64,000 nucleotides of DNA from Pseudaquidulcibacter saccharophilus. GTDB taxonomy: Bacteria > Pseudomonadota > Alphaproteobacteria > Caulobacterales > Aquidulcibacteraceae. This document shows, piece by piece, positions 1 to 8,910 of this stretch. The DNA is taken from the NCBI RefSeq assembly GCF_019455445.1, contig NZ_JAHWUS010000004.1, positions 1 through 64,000 of the forward strand. Direction: 5' to 3'. Position 1 is the stretch's first letter. Each line of letters starts with the position of its first letter. A program made the translations under genes and the position numbers. The notes under the pieces were generated by a model, which made no database searches, was not told the DNA's origin, and was given only the letters and a program-made list of their open reading frames with translations.

Positions 1-18
1 CCCACCAATGGTTCCTTC

Positions 19-36
19 GCTGACAATTTCGTCAGC
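19..36. terminator. Short hairpin before the tRNA
   Basis: A 6-bp perfect inverted repeat (GCTGAC/GTCAGC, loop of 6) is followed by ACCAATTTTA. It may end a transcript from beyond the left window edge. The T-run is short, so it could also be a processing hairpin ahead of the tRNA. Confidence 0.4.
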
Positions 37-47
37 ACCAATTTTAT

Positions 48-124
<77 letters not shown>

Positions 125-156
125 AAATCCTCAAATAAAACAATAAGTTAAAAAAT

Positions 157-184
157 AGCCCCATCATCAAATTGGGGCTTTTTT
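157..184 (+). terminator. Rho-independent terminator after tRNA-fMet
   Basis: A 7-bp stem AGCCCCA/TGGGGCT with a 9-nt loop runs directly into six T. It ends the tRNA transcript and separates it from the integrase promoter. Confidence 0.85.
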
Positions 185-218
185 GCGTTAAAATCGCTAG
201 CACATAATTAGCACACTT

Positions 219-246
219 TTGACAATCCACAAAAACCTGATAGACT
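219..246 (+). promoter_or_regulatory. Probable sigma70 promoter of the integrase
   Basis: A perfect -35 TTGACA (219-224) lies 16 bp before TAGACT (241-246), about 46 bp upstream of the integrase ATG. Two copies of TAGCACA lie just before it and could be integrase arm sites (inference). Confidence 0.6.
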
Positions 247-292
247 CTGTGCAATTTCAACTCCTTTAAGGGTTATGTGAAGGATTTTTGGC

Positions 293-1567
293 ATGTCAAA
301 TCATGAAATTTTGGGTGGAAGGGTGCAGCTATTTCAGCGCCCAAATAGCAAATATTGGCAGTGCTCTTGTTCGGTAGGTGGGCAACAATATCGAATAAGC
401 ACTAAGGAAGAGCGTCTGGCGTCTGCCAAATCCTTTGCTGAGGATTGGTTTTTAGGACTACTTGGTGCTGAGCGCACTGGCGAACTTGTTAAGAAAGATG
501 CACCGCGTGAAATTACATTCGCCGATGTCGCGGAGCAATTCATGCTTGAATATGAGACTATCACAGAAGGCGAAAGAAGTAGGAAATGGGTTGAAGGCTA
601 TGAGATTAGATTGCGGCTTCATTTATTGCCATATTTTGGTGATATGCCAATTTCGCAGATTACAGAAGGTCGTGTGCAAGATTATAGGGTATATCGTGCC
701 ACTCAAGCTGGGCGGCAGCCAAAGAATGCCCCCAAAGGCTATATTAAGCCACCGTCACGTTCAACAATACATGATGAGATAGTTGCCTTGCGCCAAGTGC
801 TTAAAACGGCTGCAAGACATGGTTGGGTTAAACATGTTCCGAATTTAACGCCACCTTATAAATCACAAGGCAAGATAGTTCATCGGGCATGGTTTAGTCC
901 TAATGAGTATAAAGAATTATATCGGGCAACCCGTGAGCATGCCAAAACCATTTCGCCACGTTATAAATGGAATGCCGAACAATTACATGATTTCGTACTA
1001 TTTATGGGTAATACTGGTCTTCGTCCAGATGAAGTAAAATTATTGCAACACCGCGATGTTGCAATTGTTAAAGATGGTGCAACTGGGGAGCGCATCCTTG
1101 AAATAGAGGTACGTGGTAAACGTGGTGTTGGTTATTGCAAATCCATGCCTGGGGCGGTTCGCGTGTATGAGCGAATGTTGGCACGGCCAATGCCGCAGCC
1201 ACAAGCTCGCTTACGAAAAGGAGAAGAGCCATCACCAGCAATTCTACCAAAGCGTACAGATTTATTATTCCCTGGTAGCAATCTCAAAATGTTCAATCAG
1301 GTCCTAGATAAGGCAGGGCTTAAATATGACCGTGATGGTCAACCACGCACATCATATAGTTTACGTCATACCTATATCTGCCTTCGTCTTATGGAAGGTG
1401 CAGATATTTATCAAATCGCCAAGAACTGTCGCACATCAGTTGAGATGATAGAGAAGTTTTACGCAGCCCACATCAAGAATACCCTTGATGCCAGAGCAAT
1501 CAATGTCCGCAGGTCAGCCCAATCGCGTGATAAATATGAAAATCACGATGAAGATGATGAATACTAG
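293..1567 (+). CDS. int: Tyrosine-family site-specific integrase
   Basis: This recombinase should cut and rejoin the element and chromosome at the tRNA gene. The 424-aa protein has an N-terminal arm-binding part, a SAM-like core-binding part at about 70-190, and a C-terminal catalytic domain. Visible catalytic signatures are the arginine in TGLRPDEV, the second arginine in SYSLRHTY, and the nucleophile tyrosine in EKFYAAH near residue 391. The usual His of the HxxR box is replaced by Tyr, and the later His/Trp position lies in NCRTS, as in a phage-integrase subfamily with degenerate boxes. AAGGA lies 8 nt before the ATG. It faces away from the tRNA. No excisionase gene was recognised nearby. 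Confidence 0.95.
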   Translation: MSNHEILGGRVQLFQRPNSKYWQCSCSVGGQQYRISTKEERLASAKSFAEDWFLGLLGAERTGELVKKDAPREITFADVAEQFMLEYETITEGERSRKWVEGYEIRLRLHLLPYFGDMPISQITEGRVQDYRVYRATQAGRQPKNAPKGYIKPPSRSTIHDEIVALRQVLKTAARHGWVKHVPNLTPPYKSQGKIVHRAWFSPNEYKELYRATREHAKTISPRYKWNAEQLHDFVLFMGNTGLRPDEVKLLQHRDVAIVKDGATGERILEIEVRGKRGVGYCKSMPGAVRVYERMLARPMPQPQARLRKGEEPSPAILPKRTDLLFPGSNLKMFNQVLDKAGLKYDRDGQPRTSYSLRHTYICLRLMEGADIYQIAKNCRTSVEMIEKFYAAHIKNTLDARAINVRRSAQSRDKYENHDEDDEY

Positions 1568-1599
1568 GTTACAGAACTGAAACCATTCGGAAATCCCTA

Positions 1600-1637
1600 T
1601 TTTGCAAGTCTAAAAGTTGAACCACTTTTATGCAAAA
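1600..1637 (+). terminator. Inverted repeat after the integrase
   Basis: TTTTGCA (1600-1606) pairs with TGCAAAA (1631-1637) and TAAAAGT (1611-1617) with ACTTTTA (1624-1630), with a 4-nt bulge on one side. It lies 33 bp after the integrase stop and may be its terminator or a recombination-protein site. Confidence 0.4.
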
Positions 1638-2212
1638 TCCCAAGCAAATTGCCCGCCAATTTAGCGACCGCCTTTACGGCATAAATCTACCAATCAGCTA
1701 AGCCTAGCGGCACTTCGTTATTCGGCGGCTCTCTCTCTCTTAAGCATATACAAGCAATAATACCTGCCAGTAATCTCTCCAAGCCATTGTGGCTCTTCAA
1801 TCAGAACGGATAGTTATTCATGGGAACTTGTTGCCTTGCAGCTCATTCAAGCATCTCGCGCGCTCAGCCTATAATGAATACCAGCCGCAAATTAATCTTA
1901 TTGCCACTTTGAAATGTAGCGAGTGTATCGCTCGGGCGGGTTAAGGTGCCAAAGTTATTAGTGAATATTCGTCGTATCAATAAGCAATGAATGGGGGTAG
2001 CTTTTGCGTTCAAGCAAATAATCTTCCCAAACTTCTCCAATCTCAGCCATCGAATAAGCTAGCTGAATATGGCGACCTTCGCATCAGCCACTCACTAATG
2101 CCTTCAAGCATAAACTCTGCTCGCAAGCTCGTGCGTTGAAGGCGTGAGTTGCCGCTGCCCTTTGTCTTCATCAGTCGCGCAATCATGCGGGCTGAAGATA
2201 AGGAGACTTAAA
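1638..2212. other. Non-coding gap after the integrase
   Basis: No convincing gene was seen in this stretch. It holds a CT dinucleotide run at about 1729-1740 and an imperfect inverted repeat at 2100-2143 (GCCTTCAA against TTGAAGGC, with a GCA/TGC inner pairing). The repeat may belong to the leader of the next gene. Base composition is richer in G+C than the flanking genes. Confidence 0.5.
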
Positions 2213-2587
2213 ATGGGACTAGATATGTATGCCGTTTCAATCGCAAAAGACGATAATCGTCCAGCAACTGATTTCAAATTAGACGAAGATAAATACAGTG
2301 ACCTTCACTATTGGCGCAAACACCCAAATCTTCACGGCTGGATGCAAGACCTCTATTTCCAAAATGGCGGAGAAAACGAAGATTTCAATGTCGCGACGGT
2401 TTTACTTACCGAGCAAGACATTAATCGGCTTGAAGAAGATATTAAGGCAAAAGACCTTCCCGAAACTTCTGGTTTCTTCTTTGGTGAAACCACTGGCGAA
2501 GAGCTTGAAGACGACCTCGAATTTATCGCCAAAGCACGGGAAGCGCTCGCCCAAGGTCGGCAAGTCGCTTATTACGCTTGGTGGTGA
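2213..2587 (+). CDS. Small acidic protein of unknown function (MGLDMYA start)
   Basis: The function is not recognised. The 124-aa product begins MGLDMYAV, a start I associate with a family of small proteins in phages and integrative elements. It is rich in Asp and Glu and contains LHYWRKHPNLHGWM and a GxxTGEELEDDLEF stretch near the C-terminus. The ATG at 2213 is preferred over an in-frame upstream codon at 2144, because AAGGAG sits at a good distance and the extra N-terminal residues look unlike a protein. A strong hairpin (2601-2624) follows the stop and separates it from the next small gene. Confidence 0.75.
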   Translation: MGLDMYAVSIAKDDNRPATDFKLDEDKYSDLHYWRKHPNLHGWMQDLYFQNGGENEDFNVATVLLTEQDINRLEEDIKAKDLPETSGFFFGETTGEELEDDLEFIAKAREALAQGRQVAYYAWW

Positions 2588-2600
2588 CACTTAACGATAC

Positions 2601-2624
2601 GCGGCTTGGTTCAAATCAAGCCGC
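2601..2624 (+). terminator. Hairpin between two small genes
   Basis: An 8-bp perfect stem GCGGCTTG/CAAGCCGC with an 8-nt loop starts 14 bp after the preceding stop. No T-run follows, so it may protect an mRNA end rather than terminate. Confidence 0.5.
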
Positions 2625-2657
2625 ATTCTGTAAATCCTCATTATTTCGGAGAGCGTT

Positions 2658-2972
2658 ATGAATAAGCCTTTTGAAAAATACGAAACTTATCCAATTATAT
2701 GGCAAAATATCCAAATTGAAATTCGTTACTGCGATTATGTTGCCAAAGTCGATGAGCAAACTACAATTGTTCATTTAGAAATTATGAGCAAAACTCGCGA
2801 GCCATTGCCAATTACCGAAACTGGCTATAAATCTTATTTCACAGCAAAATGCCTTATTGAAGAATTCGGCGGACCGGTTGAATATGCCAAAATGTGGCTT
2901 GATGGTGAAGCCAAGGATAATATCGCTTGGCAAAATCATATTTCCAGATCGTGTCAATTGTCACTATTTTGA
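2658..2972 (+). CDS. Small hypothetical protein, paralogue of the 7892 gene
   Basis: The function is unknown. The 104-aa protein shares a frame with the 100-aa product at 7892-8194: an N-terminal W-x-N/G-I-x-IEIR segment, a central pattern of E-I/S..R..LP followed by GYK, and a C-terminal EY/EFA..WL. The two are clearly diverged copies. GGAGAG lies 8 nt before the ATG. The two copies bracket the ietAS/XRE segment, so the region may have grown by duplication or exchange in small modules. Confidence 0.7.
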   Translation: MNKPFEKYETYPIIWQNIQIEIRYCDYVAKVDEQTTIVHLEIMSKTREPLPITETGYKSYFTAKCLIEEFGGPVEYAKMWLDGEAKDNIAWQNHISRSCQLSLF

Positions 2973-2999
2973 GGGGCAATTGGCCTAACAGAAATAACT

Positions 3000-5483
3000 T
3001 TATACTGGAATAGGAACAGGTAAGCTGATTTTTGCCTTAACGGGTGTATAAATATCAACATCATTTTCTGGCGTAGAAATTGAAACAATAAGCGAATATC
3101 TAGTTGAATTATTGTATTTTTTTAGATTGTGCCGCTCTCTCCACCAACCCACGACTGGGTAAACAGAAATTAGATTTGAACTCGCCAGCTCCGCTGCTGT
3201 TCCTCTCCATATATCGGAGTGAACCGAGCCCTTGTTTCTTTGTTGAGCACCAATAGTCCAATGACTACTTGCTGACGAACTTGTAACTTTTTCATCGTCG
3301 TCTTCGCGAGATTGCTTATTAATTCTTTTTAGAAATGTAGATTTATCCTCGCCAGGCGCACATACGTCAAATCGCAATGCATGTGATTGATAACGATACC
3401 TATCCTTCCAACCAATTTCACCTGGTGCAGGTTCAATAAAATAGCTGAGAGTTATTCGCATTTCAACATTTGCTTCACCAAGAGTTTCTAAAATTTCGGT
3501 TGGCCAAGGAAGATCGTAGAAATGCATTTCATTTGTTTTGTAAGTGCTACCATCCTTTTTGAAAGGAGTTATCTCGGCTTCGTTTACCAAAGTGAGACTG
3601 TTCGTTGCGCAATACGCCGCCATTTCAAAGTTTGGTACACCGTAACCGCAAACCCGAAGCAATTTACCAAATTCAGATTTATTATTGTTGGTGCCAATAA
3701 TTTGGCTTTTAAGTGCATTGGGCCATTCCGCAGAATGTATTACTAATGCTCTAACAGTCTCTGGCCAGTATAATGGATAAGCACACATGATTTTTGCGGC
3801 AAAATTAGCAGCTAATGCAACTGATGCGCTCGTCATGCTGAAGTCGCTAAATTGTCGTGAATTGAAGTCAAAGTGTGTCGAAATTAATGATAAATCATCC
3901 ATTGTCGTACAAAAATTTGTACTTTTTTCTATACCTGCATTCCCACCCTCAAACACGACTTCCGGTTTTATTGGCCATTTAGTCTCCCAAGTTAAAGACG
4001 TAGTAGTAAAAGGCGATATTTGTCCTTTGCCAGCTATCGGTGTGTATCCAGAATATGTTGAATCGGAAATATGGTCATATTCAGTATAAGAACCAACTGT
4101 GACAGCGTTCCACGATTGTGCTGGGTCATGTACAGAATCTGTAAGTAGTGAATCTGGGTAAGGAATGTAATTTTCCGATGAATCAAAATTGCCGGACGCA
4201 ATAAAAACCAAGCGCTGGGAATTTTCGACTTCGCCAAAAGACATTTGGTCTATTGCAGCGCTCCAGGATGTCGGACGCCCTCTGTCTCTAGTATCAGAAG
4301 AAGTTGCAGGCAGACAAGTGATACGGTTTCTTTCAGGCGCGCTAATTTCGGCGATGTTTACCGCTTGTTGGGTTATGTATCCCCACAGTTCAGCAGGGTT
4401 GCTTCCCTTGGGCGGAAATATTTTGATAGATTCCAAAGCATGATTAACTGATAAATGGTCCAGCGTTTCAAGTTTTTCTTTTAAATCACCATAGGCTAAA
4501 AGCCCTGCCATAGAGGTCCCGTGACCATGCGGATGTCCATCCGAGGTTCCCCAACTAGTGGAAATTGTGTTGCAGTCGTTTATAGAAAGAACTTTTTGAA
4601 GTAATGGGTGTCCATTATTAACGCCATGATCCAACAAGCAGATGGAGACATTATTAGTGTTACTAAATGTTGTGCGAGTGAGTAAATCTTTCGCCCAGTC
4701 CGATTGATCAGATGGCTTCATAGACAGTATAAAGTCCGCTGTAGTCTTCGCTTTTCTATATTCCGCTATAAATGCAAAGTTTCTTGTTAATTCGCTAAGT
4801 TGCTCCCTATTAGCTTTTATTACTTTCACCGCTCGCTCAGGGAAATTTAAAATTCCTGCTTTTGCTTCAATTTTTTTTGATTGAATATAATGCTCAAATT
4901 CCCCAATTACTTCGACATTTTCTTTGCGCAGCCAAATTTCGCACCATTCTGCATCAGCTGCTGGGATAAGGCTTCTATCGTCTGTCCAAAATGAGTCTAC
5001 GCTTAGAGCGTTTCGAAGTTCTTCTATACTTTCAATAAGAGGCTTATTTTTTGGCTTCTCGGCTTTAGTATTTTTGGTCAAATAATCGTTGATTTTTGAC
5101 TCAAATACTTTTTCCATTCCGTTTGGAACGAAAACAGTGGCAAATTGTGTGCTATGGCGGGTTCCATCGTCTTTGACGATCCCTGCCTCCCTTACATTGC
5201 AAAGCCTTACACTATACCTGGCATCTTCCAGGCTTTTGACGACTAGGTTGAAATCAGTGCTACTTTCGAACTCGAGATATGTACCAGCGCGGGTTGAATG
5301 CACTGCAACCTTTTCTGTATTTGCAGTCGCCCATGCGTCTCGCAAATAATTTTGAATTCGTTCACCATGAGAAATTCGATTTCTTGACGGAATTTCAAAC
5401 CCGCTTCCACCTGAGCTTACAGATGTGAAACCAAGTACTTCGGGATTAAATTCATTTTTAATATGCGGCAATTCTCGTTTCAT
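3000..5483 (-). CDS. ietS: S8 subtilisin-like protease, IetS-type
   Basis: This is a large serine protease paired with an AAA ATPase. Together they match the IetAS arrangement, first described as a plasmid stability/exclusion locus and later reported as an anti-phage system. The 827-aa protein has an N-terminal region of about 270 residues and then a subtilase domain. The triad is visible as Asp285 (ICLLDHG), His321 (HGHGTSMAG) and Ser552 (SMTSASVA), with the oxyanion Asn near 433 (ASGN). No signal peptide is seen, so it should act in the cytoplasm. It lies 11 bp after ietA on the same strand. Role in this host is inferred from the pair, not shown. Confidence 0.85.
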   Translation of the reverse strand: MKRELPHIKNEFNPEVLGFTSVSSGGSGFEIPSRNRISHGERIQNYLRDAWATANTEKVAVHSTRAGTYLEFESSTDFNLVVKSLEDARYSVRLCNVREAGIVKDDGTRHSTQFATVFVPNGMEKVFESKINDYLTKNTKAEKPKNKPLIESIEELRNALSVDSFWTDDRSLIPAADAEWCEIWLRKENVEVIGEFEHYIQSKKIEAKAGILNFPERAVKVIKANREQLSELTRNFAFIAEYRKAKTTADFILSMKPSDQSDWAKDLLTRTTFSNTNNVSICLLDHGVNNGHPLLQKVLSINDCNTISTSWGTSDGHPHGHGTSMAGLLAYGDLKEKLETLDHLSVNHALESIKIFPPKGSNPAELWGYITQQAVNIAEISAPERNRITCLPATSSDTRDRGRPTSWSAAIDQMSFGEVENSQRLVFIASGNFDSSENYIPYPDSLLTDSVHDPAQSWNAVTVGSYTEYDHISDSTYSGYTPIAGKGQISPFTTTSLTWETKWPIKPEVVFEGGNAGIEKSTNFCTTMDDLSLISTHFDFNSRQFSDFSMTSASVALAANFAAKIMCAYPLYWPETVRALVIHSAEWPNALKSQIIGTNNNKSEFGKLLRVCGYGVPNFEMAAYCATNSLTLVNEAEITPFKKDGSTYKTNEMHFYDLPWPTEILETLGEANVEMRITLSYFIEPAPGEIGWKDRYRYQSHALRFDVCAPGEDKSTFLKRINKQSREDDDEKVTSSSASSHWTIGAQQRNKGSVHSDIWRGTAAELASSNLISVYPVVGWWRERHNLKKYNNSTRYSLIVSISTPENDVDIYTPVKAKISLPVPIPV

Positions 5484-5494
5484 AAGACGCTTTA

Positions 5495-6454
5495 TTACCC
5501 TACGTGCTGATAATTACGATTTTCCACTTTAGAAATAAAATCAGCTGCAGTAATTTTTGACTTGTCTGTTAAGATTGCAGATTTAATTGCATCATTACAC
5601 GACATAACTATTTCAGCTTGACTTAGCGATTTGCAGCAAGTTATCACTTTATTCCAATTGAACCTCGAGGGAATAAATAATTCTAACCTATTTCGAATTA
5701 TTAGTTCAATCTCTTTTTCAGTTGGGTTCTTGTAATATAAAACGTCATCAAATCGTCTAAATAACGCAGAATCCAGAAGTTGAGGGTTGTTGGTTGCCGC
5801 AATAAGTAAACTATCTGAAGTGTCTTGTTCAATGAATTGTAAAAAAGTATTTAAGACACGCCGCATTTCGCCGACGTCATTTTCCATTGACCTATTTCCT
5901 CCAATAGCATCAAATTCATCAAAGAAATAAACACCCACATTTTCGTACATAAAATCGAAAATTTGCCTTAATTTAGCGCTTGTCTCTCCCATGAATTTTG
6001 TAACTAAGCGGTCCACTTGTATAGTGTTAAGTGGAACTCTAAGCTCGTGCGCGAGCACTTTAGCTGTCATGGTTTTTCCAGTGCCCGGTGGACCAATTAA
6101 TAATATTTTACGTCTGTGCTGGAGTCCGTGAGATTTTAATTTTGCCCTTTGCCGGAATTCATGGATAATCTGGTCAATGCGAGCTTTTAATTCATCGCTC
6201 ATAACAAGCACTTGCTTTGAAGTGTTGGGGTCTTCAGTTAGCACAAGTCCTTTCAGGTCTCGTGGAAACGAAATAATTCTTGGGCCAGCCTTTTTTCGTT
6301 CCATGTCCACTAAATTTCGAATGTCATGGGCGATTGCCGCATGGCCTTGTTTAGCTTCATGCGCAGCAATTTGAAGTGCAATAGTATGAAATCTTTCTGG
6401 TTCTTCAGAAAAATGAGAACGTATTAAAGATTTAATTTGTTCTGCCGTCGCCAT
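5495..6454 (-). CDS. ietA: AAA ATPase, IetA-type partner of the protease
   Basis: A 319-aa AAA+ ATPase with an N-terminal helical part, Walker A GPPGTGKT at 121-128, Walker B FFDE at 177-180 and a sensor stretch IAATNNPQLL followed by an ALFRRFD arginine-finger segment. The fold resembles the single AAA module of FtsH/spastin-type enzymes without a protease or membrane anchor. It is the first gene of a two-gene operon with the S8 protease. In IetAS the ATPase is thought to control or feed the protease. Start ATG has GAG about 7 nt upstream. Confidence 0.88.
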   Translation of the reverse strand: MATAEQIKSLIRSHFSEEPERFHTIALQIAAHEAKQGHAAIAHDIRNLVDMERKKAGPRIISFPRDLKGLVLTEDPNTSKQVLVMSDELKARIDQIIHEFRQRAKLKSHGLQHRRKILLIGPPGTGKTMTAKVLAHELRVPLNTIQVDRLVTKFMGETSAKLRQIFDFMYENVGVYFFDEFDAIGGNRSMENDVGEMRRVLNTFLQFIEQDTSDSLLIAATNNPQLLDSALFRRFDDVLYYKNPTEKEIELIIRNRLELFIPSRFNWNKVITCCKSLSQAEIVMSCNDAIKSAILTDKSKITAADFISKVENRNYQHVG

Positions 6455-6548
6455 TATGCACTCACAATTAATTTAGCTCGCTAAAAAGCAAAGCTCTGAC
6501 TGATTCGAAAATTCATTAATATGATTTAAAAAAAAATGTATTAACGGC

Positions 6549-6554
6549 ATTATA
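6549..6554 (-). promoter_or_regulatory. Candidate -10 element of the ietAS operon
   Basis: A perfect TATAAT reads leftward about 95 bp upstream of the ietA ATG. The -35 region is weak. The rest of 6455-6728 holds no gene. Confidence 0.35.
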
Positions 6555-6728
6555 CACCTAAATCGGACATATAGAAGCTGTATTGAGGAATTTTTGAAGC
6601 GGTTTTAATGTTAATACTTTGTGTCGTGTCCATGGTCTTTTGTTTGTTATGATTAGTTCTTAAATCTAATTTCGGCTTTTAAATAATGTAGAACCTCAAG
6701 CGAAAATTGCTCAATTGGAGCTGTAAAT

Positions 6729-6980
6729 CTATTCTCTTTCCGAAATTTTTGCCGAATTAAACGCGGTTATGAATTTTGCGGCATCGCCGCCAATTGCGTC
6801 AATAATGTCCAGCAATTCAATAACATCTAGCCTGCGTTCACCAGTTTCGTATTTGGCAATATAGGATTGTGGCTTTCCAAGTTTCTCCGCAAGTTTGGCT
6901 TGTGTTAAGCCAGCATTTAGCCTTGCTTCCCTAATCATATCTTGAAAAATTAATTGTTTGGGATTGTTAAGGCTTTTCAT
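6729..6980 (-). CDS. XRE-family helix-turn-helix repressor
   Basis: A small Cro/CI-type DNA-binding protein with the HTH at about residues 15-70: REARLNAGLTQAKLAEKLG, then KPQSYIAKYETGERRLDVIEL. The ATG at 6980 has GCGGA before it. An upstream TTG at 7001 is in frame but lacks a ribosome site. The gene diverges from the 7062 gene over a short region with a perfect inverted repeat, so it very likely represses that promoter and perhaps its own. It sits upstream of ietAS on the same strand, 274 bp away, and may also control that pair (inference). Confidence 0.85.
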   Translation of the reverse strand: MKSLNNPKQLIFQDMIREARLNAGLTQAKLAEKLGKPQSYIAKYETGERRLDVIELLDIIDAIGGDAAKFITAFNSAKISERE

Positions 6981-6989
6981 ATTTTCCGC

Positions 6990-7045
6990 TTGATATTTCA
7001 AGGGAAGGGGTATAATCCCAATTTAGAATAAACCCATTTTGGGAT
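6990..7045 (+). promoter_or_regulatory. Divergent promoter with XRE operator
   Basis: TTGATA (6990-6995) and TATAAT (7011-7016), 15 bp apart, drive the rightward gene. An inverted repeat ATCCCAA (7015-7021)/TTGGGAT (7039-7045) overlaps the -10 and start region, as expected for an operator of the adjacent repressor. Confidence 0.55.
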
Positions 7046-7061
7046 ATTGTTTGAGGTTTAG

Positions 7062-7433
7062 ATGGAAAATCGCGATATTTTTGCAAGTTTTGAATGTTCA
7101 CTAAATCTCAATGGCGTGGAAATTTCTTTTCAATTACAACAGTTTGTAATTGATGCGCTTATAAAGCAAATGGTTTTACCAGATGGTAAATCGCAAATGT
7201 GCGAAACTGCCGATAAAATGGCCGATACATTGCCTTTGTGCCTTAGCCCAGAAAATCGACCAAGTTCCAAAGCCCAAATTGAATTGGCGCAGGCGATTGC
7301 CGAAGAATTGAAAATTGATGTTCCAATAGCCGATTTAGTGGTTAAAACTAAATGCGTAAAATTTATAGAGAAGCATTATTATGATTATTGCGACAAGGCT
7401 CGAACGGTAAAATTAGTTAGCCGCGCAATATAG
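7062..7433 (+). CDS. Hypothetical protein next to the XRE repressor
   Basis: A 123-aa protein that I do not recognise. It has no membrane segment or signal peptide. The middle is polar (CLSPENRPSSKAQIELAQ) and the C-terminal part looks helical. Its promoter overlaps the operator of the divergent XRE gene, so it is probably the main repressed target. It could be a toxin, a modulator or an element regulator. Nothing in the sequence decides between these. Confidence 0.6.
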   Translation: MENRDIFASFECSLNLNGVEISFQLQQFVIDALIKQMVLPDGKSQMCETADKMADTLPLCLSPENRPSSKAQIELAQAIAEELKIDVPIADLVVKTKCVKFIEKHYYDYCDKARTVKLVSRAI

Positions 7434-7891
7434 CAAATTCCAACCATAATTATCAAACGTATCGAAAATTGACCGCCCGAGAAAAAGGCGTGTTTTGGTG
7501 TTTTTTTGGTTATAAGCATTTGGGGAGAATGTTTTGCCATTGAAATTCACAGACTATCAAATCAGCTTCATTTTGGTTTTATAATTTCTGTCGAGTTTGC
7601 AAAAGCCTGGGCGATTGGCTCCGATTATTGCTTGCCTCTAATTGCCTTGCTTCATCAATTTGAATAGCGATTGGGGATTGGCGATATATGTCATTTTATC
7701 ACGATTTGTTGTTTCGAAGTTTTCATAATCATTGCTCGAAAGTTTGCTTGAATGTCCATTACAATTGACGTGTTTGGCAGGTTGGATTTGCTTGTCAACG
7801 GGCAAGCCGTTCCCCGATGGTGACAATCAAATTCTAAAAACCTGCCGCAAGTGCCCCGTCAAATGTACAATCAATCCTATCGGAGGCAGTT
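7434..7891. other. Non-coding gap before the second small paralogue
   Basis: Only short overlapping frames with no supporting start signals were seen. The stretch contains a T-rich run near 7500 and, close to its end, a GC-richer leader with GGAGGCAG before the next ATG. No other feature could be supported. Confidence 0.5.
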
Positions 7892-8194
7892 ATGAAAAAA
7901 GACTTCTCAATCACACGCAAAATTTGGAATGGCATTAATATCGAAATCCGCTTTGATCGCTATTTTATCCAATTTGATGATGGAAATTGGCAAGCCCGTG
8001 TGGAAATCGAAAGCCTAAATCGCGCATCACTTCCAGATTGCAAATGCGGCTATAAAGAAATTATAACCATTGCCAATGAAGTTGATAATTTTGATAGTGT
8101 CGAAGAATTTGCCTTCGAATGGCTAAATAATCATTCCCGCCAAAGCCAATTCAAAGTTCAAAACCCATTTCCAAACCATCCCGTCCTTTTTTAA
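7892..8194 (+). CDS. Small hypothetical protein, paralogue of the 2658 gene
   Basis: A 100-aa protein of unknown role. It shares with the 2658 product the order W-N-G-I-x-IEIR, VEIESLNRASLP, GYKE, and a C-terminal VEEFAFEWL block. A GGAGG ribosome site lies just before the ATG. Both copies are preceded by GC-richer non-coding leaders and lie in the variable part of the element. Confidence 0.75.
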   Translation: MKKDFSITRKIWNGINIEIRFDRYFIQFDDGNWQARVEIESLNRASLPDCKCGYKEIITIANEVDNFDSVEEFAFEWLNNHSRQSQFKVQNPFPNHPVLF

Positions 8195-8549
8195 GGGGCG
8201 GCATAACATGATTTCATTTCGCTAAAATCTAAATGAAACATTGTAAGGACGCAGAATTTGATACAACACGTGGTGTTCGCAGCGCTCTTAAAGTCCCCCA
8301 CTAAAAAAATACTTGAAGTGCCTTTTTATAGGAAATGGTGCGTTTTTGAATGCCTGAAATCTAAACTCGCCAAAAAAAGCCATCGCTCGACTATTCATAT
8401 AATTAAGAAAATGGTCAAAATTTTAGAAGTAAACTTGCTTATTAAATAGTCGAAAATTTAAATTGACATTAAATATCAATAGCATTGTTTAAGCTTGACT
8501 TAGTAAAAAAGCTCACCAATCTTGAGTAATATTGTGTGGAGAAATTATT
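8195..8549. other. Gap with a short inverted repeat
   Basis: TTTCATTT (8212-8219) pairs with AAATGAAA (8231-8238). A 63-codon frame at 8258 has no ribosome site and unusual composition, so it is not called as a gene. The last 60 bp hold the leader of the 8550 gene. Confidence 0.45.
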
Positions 8550-8885
8550 ATGAGAATAGAAAAAGCGATCGCAAGCTTAGAACTTATTTCGAATGAAGCA
8601 AGAAATTCGGAAGTTATTGAAAGATTAAAATTGCTCGGAACCGTTCAATACATTTGTTCAAAATTGAGAGTCAAGGGAACAAGTTCTGATGGATCTGGGA
8701 ATTCAGTTGAAAACGAGATAATTTTCAAAAATTTGAGACATTATGAATCTTCATTCGAAGCTATTTGTGAATTGTCGGATAGAAATGGCACAGATTTGGA
8801 AAAACACTTTTATTGGCTGAGCGTAGCAGTTTGCAATTTGCAGACGCAGTTAACTTTTGGAAATAGATTAGACGAAAGTGAATAG
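8550..8885 (+). CDS. Small helical protein upstream of the WYL-like gene
   Basis: A 111-aa protein, predicted mostly helical and soluble, not recognised. The ATG at 8550 is chosen because GGAGA lies 8 nt before it; an in-frame TTG at 8532 would place that site inside the gene. The stop is 25 bp before the zinc-ribbon/WYL-like gene on the same strand, so the two should be co-transcribed and may act together. Confidence 0.65.
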   Translation: MRIEKAIASLELISNEARNSEVIERLKLLGTVQYICSKLRVKGTSSDGSGNSVENEIIFKNLRHYESSFEAICELSDRNGTDLEKHFYWLSVAVCNLQTQLTFGNRLDESE

Positions 8886-8910
8886 AAATTAATACTTTCG
8901 GAATTGAACA

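Noticed and set aside
1729-1740. CT repeat as a phase-variation tract
   Set aside because: It is short and lies in no reading frame or promoter that I can define.
2605-2618. GGTTCAAATC similar to the tRNA T-loop, a possible attachment-site copy
   Set aside because: Only ten bases match, the flanks form a different hairpin, and it lies just inside the element.
8258-8449. 63-codon frame between the small paralogue and the 8550 gene
   Set aside because: No ribosome site, very basic composition without domain sense, and no neighbour linkage.
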